From NCBI GenBank assembly GCA_036867785.1, contig CP145410.1, positions 558,001-622,000 of the forward strand: a stretch of 64,000 nt of DNA, read 5' to 3'. This document shows positions 44,507 to 57,742 of this stretch, piece by piece. The DNA is from Plasmodiophora brassicae. Lineage: Eukaryota; Endomyxa: Phytomyxea; Phytomyxea; Plasmodiophorida. The notes below the pieces were generated by a model. The model was not told where the DNA came from and did no database searches. It saw only the letters and a list, made by a program, of their open reading frames with translations. Position 1 is the stretch's first letter, and each line of letters opens with the position of its first letter. A program made the translations under genes and the position numbers.

Positions 44507-44898
44507 GGCGCCCACCACCGACGCAGACGGGCCCGCCACGGATCTGTCGCCGCATGCCGCACGCGGGGACTCGACGCCGATCATCAGGCCTGTACCTGCT
44601 TTACTGTCACCGCCGACGCACACATTCGAAGCGCTCACACATGCCGCGTGCTGGCAGCGTGCCCGGAATACCGCGGGGCGATCGTTCGCATTCGTATCGT
44701 CGCCCGGTTCTGCCGGGGCTGGGGCTCAACCGAGCAGACGGGGTCGGCTGCAAGACAAGACAGCATTGCAGGGCTGTCGGTTTCGACTTATCGCATGGGT
44801 GCCAGAGCAGTTCGATGATCGAAACGCAGACGATGTTAATAATATGGCAGGCAACCCGAGGGCTCGTGTCAGGAGTTGCGGACATTTGGTCGGTCGCG
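44507..44898. promoter_or_regulatory. divergent intergenic region, SANT gene / SRP14
   Basis: Region of 392 bp between two divergent starts. A long plus-strand frame here (44325-44996) has Arg/Pro-rich shadow composition and is not taken as coding. Confidence 0.4.
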
Positions 44899-45390
44899 AT
44901 GGTCATCCTGGAGAACGACCAGTTCCTGAGCCGCCTGACGCGCATGTTCGAGAAGGCCAAGGACGGGACGATCCGCATCTCCATGAAGCGACGTGAGTGG
45001 TGTCGTGGTCGGCGGCCATGGAGCGAGTAGTGATTCGGATTGCGATGCAGACCTGGAGAGACTGCCCGCCGACGGCAAGGAGGAGACGGAGCCGATGTGT
45101 ATCCTACGAGTGAAAGTCGGCAAGCAGCGCGCGACCACAAAGGTAGAGTATCGTCCGGGAATGGACGCTTTCCCACCATGTAACAACGTGTTCCAGATCC
45201 CGTATAGCGACCATGCCCGTTTCCAGGTGAACATCGCTAACCTATTTCGAGTGTATATGGATGGGTACAGATGGTTGCGTCACTTGGTTGGGGACAACAG
45301 TGAGATTGAGGATTCCGGAACAGGCTTAAGAAGCGGGATCGTCGCGAGATGACAGGCGACAAGTCTCGAAGCAAGCGAACGGTACAGTAA
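44899..45390 (+). CDS. SRP14: signal recognition particle 14 kDa subunit
   Basis: Alu-domain protein of the SRP, causing elongation arrest during co-translational targeting. Three exons: MVILENDQFLSRLTRMFEKA with KDGTIRISMKR; an acidic loop (DSDCDADLERLPADGKEETE) and MCILRVKVGKQRATTK; then IPYSDHARFQVNIANLFRVY, MDG and, after the last intron, LKKRDRREMTGDKSRSKR. The RxxMDGLKKRD block matches animal SRP14. The acidic loop replaces the usual shorter basic loop. Confidence 0.9.
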
Positions 45391-45515
45391 ATACACCCGC
45401 CCGATGCCGGTACTCTTCGTACTATTCGTCAAATTGTGTCGTCCACAGCCGCGATACGTGTAGGATCGTGATTAGAAAGATCGATCTGGTACAGGTGCTC
45501 TTGTTGATAGGCGCC

Positions 45516-47233
<1,718 letters not shown>

Positions 47234-47284
47234 GAGCAATAGACTATCGCGGCGTACACTGCTGGTTTCAAAATTCAGTGTGCC

Positions 47285-49567
47285 TTATACATTATACCTT
47301 CTAGGAGTCGCACGGCGCTGACGGGAAACGTTACCACCAATGCCGACACTTGCGAACAGACCATCCAGCTCCTCCTCCTCGCGGTCTTCACGGTCCTGTG
47401 CGTTCTGGAGGTCACGAACATCTGATTTAGGCAGGCCGACCTCAACGTCTTCCGAGACGGCGACCATGGGTTTGACCATCGATACTCGCTTGTAATGCTG
47501 CGCTGCTAGTTTTAGCTCGTGAACAAATCCAATCACGAAACGAACCTTCTCAAAATTCGCCTTGCGAAAGACTTTGTAATTGACACCGTTCGTTTGCGGG
47601 ACAGGGCGTTCCACAGGTAGCGTTCTTTCCGGCACGTCGAATCCGACGACGATGGCATTATCTGCAGAGCTGCCTTCGCCAGATGACAGATTGCGCTGAA
47701 ACAAAGTAACCAGCGGTTTCCTGTCCTTCCTGTCAGGAACAGTTTCTAGCGGTACGGCAGCTGGCGGTTCTGGCGTGGTTGCGTTCGCAGTGGGCGGAGG
47801 GACGCTTCGAGGCTTCTTTGCAGGTGACCCACTGGGAGCAACTGGAAGAGCGGTGCTAGCGGATCGCTTAAACGTGGATGAAGGCGCATGAACCGGCAGT
47901 TCCGAAGTGGACGCGTTCGCGGTAGATTGTGCATAGTACCGAGGTTTCTTAGACGGCGAGTGGATGGGTGCAACGGGAAGAGCAGTGCTGGCTGCTCGCT
48001 TAAAAGCCGATGAAGGCGCATGAACCGGCAGGGGCGATGCAACTGATGTATCGCCACGAGAAGGGCCTGTTCGTCTTGGGCTTACTGCGGAAACCGAGCG
48101 AAGATCCACTGTGCGTCGTACGTTAATGACTTCAACAGCGACAGAAGCATAACGAGAACCCAACCAAAGCGCAACGCGTCACAAGACCGTGTCACAACAG
48201 CGGACGATATGAGCGCCTCCTCGTTACAGAAGGCACCTCGCTGCTCAAACGCTGCTCGAATCGAGGCGGTTAGGGCAAGCCGGTCTCCCCGGGGACTTAT
48301 CAGGACAAGTGAACGTGGACGCTCAACTTCAAGTAAACGGACAAGCTCTTCGACCACGACATCTGATGGGAGAACCTCATTATTCCGCCCTCGCCATCTG
48401 ATGACAGAACAGCGTCCTCCGCCTGTTCCGATAACTTCTTTGAAGGTCTCGAGCTAAACCACAATTAGCGGTTCCCATCGTTTGATCATCGCCAGCCTAC
48501 CTGCTGCATGGAGAAGAAGCAGAAGACTTTCCCAGCAAAGACGTTCGGCGCCGATTGCTTAAACCGCTCAGCGGAACATACCAGTTGTCCATCCGCTTTT
48601 ACCGGACGATACATGTCACATGAGGGCAGTCTGGAGAGTGACCGTTAAAGATAGAAACGTAACGGAAAGTACATGTACCCAGGGACAGTTGGATCCGCCA
48701 TTGCAGTGAGCCAGGAATCGAGGACAACTTCAATACCCAGGATGAGGGCGCAAGCAAACTACGAGCCTCGTCAGATGTTCGCATAGGCGCTTGCCGAGCA
48801 GATCACCTTCGCAGTAATAACAGCCGGTTCCGATTTCACGACCAGGTGCGAACATTTCGGGGTGAGCTCTCTTGTCAATTCAGCCCCAAGTGCGCTCGCT
48901 GCCTTCCCTATGCGAAGTGTTACTGTGAGACCACTTGAAAACATGACAACGCGCCCCACCTATCGCTCCCGATGGCCCAGAGCTCGCCATATCGATTCGC
49001 GACAAGCACGCGACAATGTCCATCCAAGTAGCTCTGATGTACACCGGCTGAGTCGACACAGGATTCACGAATGAAGATCCACGTGAGGCGACCTGATCCT
49101 CGCAGGGTGCTTGCCGAATTGTAACGTGTCACCGTCGGCGATCTTGAGCGTGGCGCCTTTGTCCATGCGCACACCGTTTACGAAGACGCCGCCAGCGATC
49201 ACGCTTGTGGACATGTCGGTGACAGTGATCGTATCGCTCGTTGGACACCGAATCACGGCGTGCTTTCTGGACATCGACGGCACGCCTGGCAGGTAAACCG
49301 GTGAACCTGCGACGTGTCAGACAGCATCATGTCCCGCGACAAACACGCCTTGCCTTCCTGCCTGCCAACCGTAATTTCGCTGCCAGTAAGACAACGCACG
49401 TTGTGCGTAATCTCGGCGCCATCATTGCCTATCGAAGTCCACGACAGCAACCACATCGTTTGCGCACTTGACGGACCATTCCAGGCCAGGCAGGCGTACC
49501 GCAAACTAAGCAGCCACTGACCAGCCTGCAAAGGACCTGCTTCTGTATTATGGAACGTCCCGACCAC
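47285..49567 (-). CDS. NBN: NBS1/nibrin, MRN-complex subunit
   Basis: DNA double-strand-break sensor subunit with MRE11 and RAD50. The N-terminal FHA domain reads RCLTGSEITVGRQEGKACLS, SMSRKHAVIRCPTSD, FVNGVRMDKGATLKIADGDT and LQFG. BRCT1 follows: ALGAELTRELTPKCSHLVVK. A further BRCT-like segment is at 48230-48360. The disordered centre holds a tandem repeat (HAPSSAFKRAASTALPVAP / HAPSSTFKRSASTALPVAP) with KKPR. The C-terminus carries the MRE11-binding block NYKVFRKANFEKV and an acidic ATM-type motif REEEELDGLFASVGIG. About eight short introns. Together the FHA, BRCT and C-terminal motifs make the call secure. Confidence 0.85.
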
Positions 49568-49837
49568 CTTAAGCTATGAGCGTATACGTGGGAACAACAC
49601 GTCCCCGAGAACCATGGATGCTGTGCAAATGGGTAAATCTGGCTTTCTGTCCCGACCCCTGCCCCAGCAGCGCTCGTCGACTGTATACCTATCCTGCGAG
49701 TGGACCTGCAGATATATTCCTGAGAGGTGACTTATGACGATCGGCCCTCGATACAAAGCGTCGAGCAGGCTCGCACCTGACGGAAAAAGCAGCGGACACG
49801 GCAAACCGCGTCGTCGGGGGGCATTGCGTGCTGGGCG

Positions 49838-50487
49838 ATGCCGCTCTACGAGTCGCTGTTCTTCATCCGCGGTAAATGCCAGCCGACAGAGATCGTTTCC
49901 AGCCTGACGAAGGCAGCGAAATGCGTCACGAGTAACGGCGGGGTGATCCGCCAGTTGGACAATCTCGGCAAGCGACCCCTAGGTCGGCTGTGTGTGCGGG
50001 GGGTGGCCCCAGCGTGTCGTGGCTGACGTGTTGCTCGTTGCAACTAGCGTACCCGATGAAGAAGCAGAAACAGAAATCGAGGTTCGGATTCTTGTACAGG
50101 TTTCGGTCTGAATGCGCTCCCGCAAACATCATTTCCCTTGACCGACTTCTTCGTCTCGACGAAAACGTCATCCGCCACATGACGACCAAGCTGAATCCTA
50201 CCAAGGTCCTGAACGATATCATTCCTCAAGAGAATCCCGTTTTGGTATACATCTTGAATGGATTCCCGATCCGCGTGCTCTAACGATGCGCTTAGTGGAA
50301 CGCAGATCGTACCACGATTAACTCCGTTCAGCCGAAAGGCGAGGAGAACCGTATGGCCTGGCTGTTCCGGCACGACAAAACGACAACGGCGAGTACGACC
50401 GAGTCGAAAACTTCGCCTGCGGACGCCTTCGGTGATCGCATTTCGAGCATCCTGTCGAAACTCAAGAAACCAGGGGACGAGAAATAA
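49838..50487 (+). CDS. MRPS6: mitochondrial small ribosomal subunit protein bS6m
   Basis: Three exons. MPLYESLFFIRGKCQPTEIV, VTSNGGVIRQLDNLGKRPL; then, after a 65-nt intron, AYPMKKQKQKSRFGFLYRFR, LDRLLRLDENVIRHMTTKLN; then a C-terminal extension WNADRTTINSVQPKG to SILSKLKKPGDEK. The block order (YE-xLFxxR, GxIxxLxNLGxRPLAYxMKK, FxF, LDEnViRhmTtK) is that of bS6. Divergent from NBS1 across 270 bp. Confidence 0.88.
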
Positions 50488-50708
50488 ACACCTCAACCTG
50501 GGTACGAGACGAACCCTTTTAGTCACATCTGAGTTCAATAACTAGCGTAGACTGTTTGCATGTAATACGGCCAAACTGTTCCAACTTCAGAAGCATTTCA
50601 TGAGCGGTGACTGGTGCCCGTCACGGTGCGCGCCAGGCATTCGCTGATACGCCACGGACTTCTCGCGGCATCACCGTCCCAGTTCATTGTTCGCCGTTCG
50701 TGGTCGCG

Positions 50709-51728
50709 ATGGCGGATCGGTTGGCGCGGATCTTCGGCACTGAAGAAGACAAGTGGGTGGTGACGTGCCGTCGTGATCCTCATACCAGTGTAGTGACCGC
50801 TCTTGCGCAGGGTTAACTGCCCGTTCTATTTCAAGATCGGCGCCTGCAGGCATGGCAATCGGTGCTCGCGTATGCATGTGCGTCCGAATTTCAGTCAGAC
50901 CGTCCTTATTCCGCATCTGTACAATCCACCTCATGGGAATCTTGTCACGGGACCATCCGGGTTATCGGAGGTTGGCTCTCCTGAAGACCAGCAATTCTAC
51001 TTCGGTTTGGAAACGTACTCCGGTATCTTCGATGTATGTACTCATGTTGTGCCTAGATTTTACGGATGACCTCCTGGACGAGTTGAACAAGTTTGGTCGG
51101 GTCGAGGAACTGCACGTTTGTCAAAATCTTGGCGACCACATGTTCGGTAACGTTTATGTCAAGTTCAGGGGTAACGCTGGGTGTACCGGCAGCGGTAAAA
51201 CGTTTCCTTTAACCAGGCTGCACAGATGAAGAGGAAGCTGAGCGTGCTCTTGCGGGAGTTATTGGTCGATGCTATGCCGGCCAGTTAATCCAGGCGGAGT
51301 ATTCGCCGGTGACTGACTTCCGTGAAGCTCGCTGTCGGCAGTACGATGAGGAGACGTGCGCTCGTGGGGGATACTGCAACTTTATGCATTTGAAGGCTGT
51401 ACCGCCGCATCTGAAAGGTTACCTGCGTTCGGCAACCCGAGGACGAGGCGGCGGTGGGCGTGATGACTTCAAGCGGGCGCCTCCGGCCTATCATCGCGAA
51501 GAACACGATCGCCGTGGTCGTGTTGATCATCGTCGCGACAACGGTGGCTACGATCGCAGAGACGATTATCGGGACCGGCGTGATCGTGATGATCGCGACC
51601 GAAGGGGCAGGGACCGTAACCCCCGGGGCAGCCGAGATGATTACCGAGATGCGCCGAGGCGCGACAACAGTGCCGAACGTCGTCGGCAGATCGCCGAGTG
51701 GAACCGTGAAAGGGAGGTCCAGCAGTAG
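50709..51728 (+). CDS. U2AF1: U2AF small subunit (U2AF35)
   Basis: Recognises the 3' splice-site AG. Start [15 protein letters not shown], intron, then the first CCCH finger [34 protein letters not shown], the UHM/RRM ([54 protein letters not shown]), and the second finger [19 protein letters not shown]. The tail is Gly-rich and then a run of Asp-Arg units ([19 protein letters not shown]) in place of the Arg-Ser domain of animals. Four short introns, fitting a genome full of tiny introns. Confidence 0.93.
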
Positions 51729-51840
51729 ACAGTTCTACCAACACCTGCAACGCTACAATAAAATGTTCCTCGTACGGAAGGAAGGGCCGCAAGTCTGTCC
51801 AGAAGGATGTATTTGATCATGCCGGAAACCGCCTGTGGAC

Positions 51841-52484
51841 TCAATGCTCATCGTGCATGTTCTTCAGGTCGCCCACATTCATTCCTGTATGCAACAATGA
51901 GTCCGCAACGAAACACAACCGCACGTGACATCAGCAAACCTTGCACCGAAGCTCCATTGAACTGGATCCGGTTGATAAACGTGACGTCTTCTTGGTCCTG
52001 GTTTGACTCGATGAACAATTGGACAGAGTGGACATTCTGGAACTTCACAAATCGCAATGGGATCGGCTTCCCAGATAGGTCTGCCTCAGTCACTACGCGC
52101 ACAAAGGCAATCAGATACGCCCAGAAGTATATCGCGTCTGGTAGAACCATGAAGTGTTTGCACTGGAGACGATGACTGCGCTTCGCTGAAATCAAGATTC
52201 GGCTTGCCTATAAACACGTGAACGGTGGCCGGTCCGCTACCGTTCTCCGGCGGGTTCACATCCGCCTTGATCGCAATCGAATGCAATTTCACAGCGTTCT
52301 GAAACGCCACGGACAGCAGGACCTGCGCGTCGACATCGGGATCGCTCGACAGGATACCGGTACCAGACGCTTCCGGACCGATGATCCCTCTCAGCGCCTC
52401 CGTGCTCCCGTCCAGGACGTTCAGCGCCGTCGACTGCCGCAGGTCGATCGACGACGCCAGATCGACAAACGCGGACGACGACAT
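51841..52484 (-). CDS. PITH-domain protein (PITHD1/TXNL1 C-terminal type)
   Basis: Stand-alone PITH domain, a proteasome-interacting fold. Reads SSIDLRQSTALNVLDGSTEA, LSSDPDVDAQVLLSVAFQNA, VKLHSIAIKAD, PATVHVFIGKPNLDFSEAQS, then PLRFVKFQNVHSVQLFIESN, VTFINRIQFNGAS and the last exon GMNVGDLKNMHDEH. These match the PITH order (LNxS, DEEL-xxPF, VKLxxI, F-NVxxLxIxxxxN, I-xxIxLxG). No thioredoxin domain precedes it. Two or three short introns. Confidence 0.87.
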
Positions 52485-52715
52485 GATCTTCTTGCTCCCC
52501 GCCGCAAAATATATTCGCGGGTGATCTGCCGGTACCTACTTGACTCGTCGACGGCAGAGCGGCTGATCTGTCCAAACAACAGTGCACAACCTGCGCAGTA
52601 ACGTATTAGCGATTTGCCGGTGACGCCATGTGCCGTCAACAGATATTATGCTGGACAGTATAATAGCGTTTAACCGGGAGGGTCATGCGTGTGTATCAGG
52701 GGGTACGCTACACAA

Positions 52716-54400
52716 ATGCTTCGCGCCATCGTGCGTCACCGCATCAACGTGCAGATCGACGTCGACCCCGGGCGCGTGGTCAAGTTCCTGCTGGTGGTAT
52801 CCGGAGAAGAGACGATCGCGGCACTTCGCCGTCGTATCAGGGAGTGCCTTGCTGATGACGACGAAGGCGTCGGGCAACGCGAACTTGGCCCACTGTTCAC
52901 CTTGGATGGGTTCAGGATTGATTTGCATCCGGACGTCGACGCTGTCGCTAATGTCTTCAATGATGCTGATCGAGGGAACTGCATAACATGCCGGCTTCTC
53001 CCGCCACCAACGTTCCCGTATCTGTCACTGGAGAAGGCGGCGTTGACGCTGGAGACGAAGCTGATGTCGGCCATAGATTCCGAGAATGAGTCGAAACCTC
53101 TGCCTGACGCTTGCAGCCGGATGCTCCTTGCGCAGGTCCACCACAGCGACATCAGCCGACGTCGCTTGGCCATGCGTCGCCTGAACCGACTTCTATATGA
53201 CACGCGTCATCATGCCAGCGTAGCGTCAGCAATTATAACGCTTCTGCATGACGACGATGACGCAGTCGAGGTCGCGTTGGCTCTGCCTAGGTCCTGCCTT
53301 CTCGACCGCGATCCCAGCGTTATTCATCGCCTAGCGAGTACGATCATGGCGACAGGGACCTCGATATCAGCGTCTCCCCGACTCCGCCTGCTCTGCAAGC
53401 TGATCGCCGCCGATGCTGACGGTGAAGCGTTAACAGTCGATGACGCGGCTGTCACTGTTGCGTCAAACGTTGACAATTCGGATACGTTCCTGATGCTACT
53501 GGCTGTTCGTCTGCTGACTGCGTCAACCTCATTGAGCACGATGCTCGATGCATCATCGCTGGCTGCTCTTCATTATGCCATACGCACCTGTAATACAGAC
53601 GAGCAGCTGGCGAATTCGACCATGGAGTTGGTCGACAAATTCATCCGAGACGCTTCGTCCCCGAGCAGCGAGGTGGATGCCACGAGGCTGCCAGCGTACG
53701 GGCTGTCTGACAATTTCACATTTAGGATGCTCGCAGCAGTGTTAGGGGCGCCTTGAACGAGTTGGCAGCGGCTCTTCAAGATTATACAAGTGAAGGAGGA
53801 TGGCAGGGAGGGATCCGGAAACACACTCTGGAGGCAATAGCGACATTGAGCTCTGCATCCGCACTAACGCTGGAATGGGCAATGGCCGTTGCTGACACTG
53901 ACGACCCAACGCTGCACCGGTAACGAAGATTCGTCAATTGGTAGGCTACTGCCATTAACAGACGTTCAGGCTCTTGGTTGAAAGAGCGGCAACATGTTCG
54001 CATTCGTCGTTGGAGTCGTTCACGCCTGATACGCTTCTTGAGCTCGTGCACGCCGTTCTTCGAACACCGAACGCCGATGCCGATCTAGGGCGTCTGAGAG
54101 TGAAATTCCTCAACCGTGTCATTCAAACACAGCACTCTTCGCGAATCGTCACAAACGACATCATCATGTACCTAGAACAGGCCGTTCTCCAGCAGCACTC
54201 GTCGCAGGCCGCCCGTGTCCTACAGCAGATCGCACAAGCACGCAATGGTAAGCCGGGTTCACATTTCACAACGACATCGCACGCCGTGACCTTCTTCAGG
54301 CAGCTGCTCTCAACTGGCCAAACGAGCCATTCGGCGACTGGAACCTCTCGTTTCCAACCCGGTCATTCGCATAAATTTGCACGCGGCCAGGGCGATATGA
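52716..54400 (+). CDS. UBL-type N-terminus plus helical repeats, function unknown
   Basis: The first 100 residues look like a ubiquitin-like or coilin-like fold: MLRAIVRHRINVQIDVDPGR, VVKFLLVVSGEETIAALRRR, LFTLDGFRIDLHPDVDAVA. The rest is alpha-helical, with Leu/Ala spacing like armadillo repeats (LRLLCKLIAADADGEALTVD, DTFLMLLAVRLLTASTSLST, TDEQLANSTMELVDKFIRDA). Further exons after 53756 continue it: LAAALQDYTS, LLELVHAVLRTP, DIIMYLEQAVLQQHSSQAAR. The last exon most likely ends at 54400 (LLSQLAKRAIRRLEPLV...); another frame would end at 54465. No family is recognised. Confidence 0.6.
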
Positions 54401-54512
54401 TAGAGCGCCAGAACCGCAGCGTGGAATGGAATAATATACTGGGAGGCGTTTTGTTCCCCCCTTGAACGCGGAGCGAGTGGAACGTTCCAGTACGAAGTCC
54501 GTCGGCATCGCG

Positions 54513-55483
54513 ATGTCGGCCTCGCATGTGATCACTGACGTAGGCGTGGTCGGGGGCGCGCCCGGCTACCTCAAGGCCATATGCGCGATGGCCTCGATGA
54601 TGACAACGTTGTCGCCCTCGTCGGTCCTGCTTCGCATGTTGCGTCGGGTCGGTATGGGCTGCCTGTGTGAGTGCAGTGCTCTTCGCTGACCACGTGTGCT
54701 GTCCGCAGAAGCGGGACACTGGCGAGATTGCATGGTGCTGTCGCCCGTACTCGGTGCCATACTGTTCTGACTGCCTATTTCGCAGGATTACATTGTGGAC
54801 GAGCGCGCTCGCTCAAACGCTATGGGTCACATACTACTTCCTACGTACACACCCAGTGCGCTCTGTACATATTCATGAGCTTACTCCGTTCCGACAGGCC
54901 CAAACGATGATACCGTCGCGCTTTGGCTGAGTGTGTTTGGTGCTGTAACCTTCTTTGGGTACCTTTTCGTGCACTATTCCGTGTCGTCGTACCGAGTAAT
55001 TATGTAGCTTGTTTGCATCGCTGTGCTATTCGTGACATCTTGCCAATAGGACCGACCGCAGCGTCGGCGCATGCTGTACTATCTGCTGGTGACTATCGTT
55101 CTGTGGGGGACAGCCTTCACGACCATCGTGCCAAAGAAGCGCCGTGCCGACTATGCCGGCGTCGTCTGCAACATCGTCAATCTCATCATGCTTATGGCGC
55201 CGTTGTCGACATTGGGCGAGGTGTTTCGAACGCAATCGGCAAGGTCTGTATGCTGTGTATTGCCAGCATTGCGACCAGTTGCATGTGGAATAACGCCTTC
55301 CATAGGACGATTCCTTCCTTGCCTGCTTTGGCGTCGACGTTTGGTGCAGCATGCTGGCTGCTGTGGGGATACCTTGACAACGACATATTTGTCTGCGTTC
55401 CTAGTGTTATCGCGCTCCTGTTAGGCTCTGTACAGCTCAGTCTGATTGGTTTCTACGGAAGCGGGGCGCCGAAGCATCCATGA
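54513..55483 (+). CDS. SWEET (MtN3/saliva) sugar transporter
   Basis: Seven-helix uniporter of sugars. The first triple-helix unit is read from YLKAICAMASMMTTLSPSSV with LLRMLRR, ITLWTSALAQTLWVTYYFLR, and LWLSVFGAVTFFGYLFVHY. The second unit is better: MLYYLLVTIVLWGTAFTTIV, ADYAGVVCNIVNLIMLMAPL with STLGEV, then LCIASIATSCMWNNAF, STFGAACWLLWGYLDNDIFV, CVPSVIALLLGSVQLSLIGF. The block ASPLxxLxxV...FVPNxxGxxLGxxQL is the SWEET signature, here slightly diverged. Introns in the first half are only approximately placed. An in-frame ATG at 54462 is possible. Confidence 0.75.
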
Positions 55484-55557
55484 AGTTCAGCCAGAATACA
55501 TTTTAACTCCACTATCAAGTGGAGACGAACCGGTATCAAGTCAGAACGTCGTAGGGT

Positions 55558-57742
55558 TTAATTTCTTGTCAGAAGAACAACGGACTCACAGTGAGGAGTG
55601 TGCGGGAACATGTCGACTAGCGCTGCTTTCACCGCTGTGAACGGCTCGCCAGGGCGCTGTTTAGTTTGCGGTCGAATGAAAGCGGCGACGTCGGCAGCAA
55701 GAGACTTTGGATTACAGGAAACGTAGACCACACGTTTGATCGCAGAGCACGAGCGAATCGACTGGATGACTTTCTTGTGCAACCCAGGCCGTGGCGGATC
55801 AACAACGCAGATGACTTGGGCGTTGGGATGTTTCCCTAAATGCTGCCGGATTGAACGGTCCAAGGTGTCCTAAACGTACAGTGGAGTCAGTGCGCGACGA
55901 GTATTCATATTCTCGTGCTGGCCTTGATACCTCAGCTTTACCAACAATGAATTCGCATCGCGACAGGGCATTCCTTTCGGCATTTAACTGCGCATCAGCA
56001 ACGGCGGATTCCACCATCTCGAAGCCCAGCACTTCTGAAACGCGATCGTGAAGCGTCATGCCGATCGTCCCTGGATACACTGGTCAGGGAATACTGACGA
56101 TCACCCATCAATGACACGCCAAACCTGTGCCACAGCAAACGTCAACCAAGATAGTATGGCGACCAGAGTCAGTGCCTTCCGTCTCGGTTTGCGTTGCCCA
56201 GTCCCCGACGAGGTTGTACAGCATGTTCGCCCCCTGCGTATTTACTTGGAAAAAGGACGTTGGCTGAATCTGGAAACTGTACGATCCCAATTTCTCAACG
56301 ATATAGCCAGGACCTCGAAGAGACTCGAAAGGGATATCCATAGGCGTCGAGGTCCCGTATCCCCCATACGACTGCACAACAATCGATGTCACACGCCATT
56401 CGACACCACCGTCGAGGTCCTCTTTGCTGTAACAGTCAACGGGGAAGCGCTTGCAGAAGTCGTCCTTGAACGAGGCGACCTCAGCCTCACTCATGATCCC
56501 GAAATCAACCTGCAGGGCCAGCATAACTTCTCCCGTTGTCTTGGCCGTCCGGACCTGCCTGGACGTCAATCCCAGTTCCAACGAGCACCAACTGCTGTCC
56601 TGGCCTACCAGGACTTTACGCCAGAAGCCAGTAGAAGGCGCATCGTTGCCCAACTTTTGGAACGACTTCAGACCAGACTCTGCAATGAACGCTTCCAAAT
56701 CGGCAGCAATGCGCGCTGCTACTCTTGGAATAATGACGGATGGACCAGCATGCGCCACAACATGGCGGCCCTCCGTCCGCCCAACAATGAATCCGACACA
56801 TGGCTTCCCTTCCAGATCGAGGCCGATCGTCATTTCATTCTTGTTCCGATATCCTGCAGGAACGTAAGCTTACGATTTTCGTGCGTGGGACGAAGAACGA
56901 TACCTTCCCGTCCATCGGACCAGCCATGCACAGATTCGATACGGCACGCCATTCGCATGTTAGCATTTGATGGGATATCGCAAGTAGAAGCAACGGACAG
57001 AGTCGTCGGACAGTGAAGATCGGCGTGTACAGGTTCACGTGGAACTCCTTTCAGATCCAAGGACGGGTACTTCGCGATGTCAGACTTGTAGTCTTTTCGC
57101 AAGGCCTTAACCACGTCCGTCAAGGAGTCCCTCAAGATATCCACCTTCTTGGCAAGTTGCTGTTCGTATGTAACGGACAGCCAAGGAGTAACAACTTCCT
57201 CCAACGGGCGGACGCTTGTCACCTGAAGTGAGGGGTCGCCTGAATTTCGCGCACGCTTGGTGTTCCAGCGTTCGAACGATTCCTCTCTCACTCGCTTGTC
57301 TCGCTGGCTTTCAGCCTGGGCCATTGTACGCCGTTAGTTGTGCATGCACACTGGAAACGAAATGGGAAGCTGACGCCATACAATGAATTCTGCATCCGAT
57401 ATAATATACGGCAAGTCGCTGTCAGGACGGGTTAGCTTATTCAGAAGTTCAACAGCAGCCCGCTTCGCTTCTTCGGTTTGGAACGTGACAACACCACGAT
57501 CACGGTTTTGTTTCTGGAAATCAACCCACATTAGAACTTTTCGAACCTCCATCAGGAACCCCGCATACCTTGAACACTGCAAGGTACTCTTTCACGTTCG
57601 CCTCTTCAATCTACTCCACTGGGCATAAGCGCGGACAGGATACGGTCGAGCAGAACGACCGACTGACCATATTTTGGAAATGTGGAGTTGTCATATAGCC
57701 CGCCAATGGTTTTATCGAAACCGCAAATCCATCAGTTGACAT
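55558..57742 (-). CDS. TRMT2A: tRNA (uracil-5-)-methyltransferase, TRMT2A-like
   Basis: Makes m5U54 in tRNA. An N-terminal RRM-like region reads FAVSIKPLAGYMTTPHFQNM, KVLMWVDFQKQNRDRGVVTF, EEAKRAAVELLNKLTRPDSD. Then VTPWLSVTYEQQLAKKVDIL, CRIESVHGWSDGREGIVLRP, SFQKLGNDAPSTGFWRKVLV, EKLGSYSFQIQPTSFFQVNT, the SAM motif VDVCCGTGL, and the RNA-uracil-MTase signature IKRVVYVSCNPKSLAADV with the catalytic Cys, preceded by CVVDPPRPGLHKK. Six or so short introns. An alternative start lies at 57769. The chosen start codon overlaps the start codon of the neighbouring divergent gene. Confidence 0.9.
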
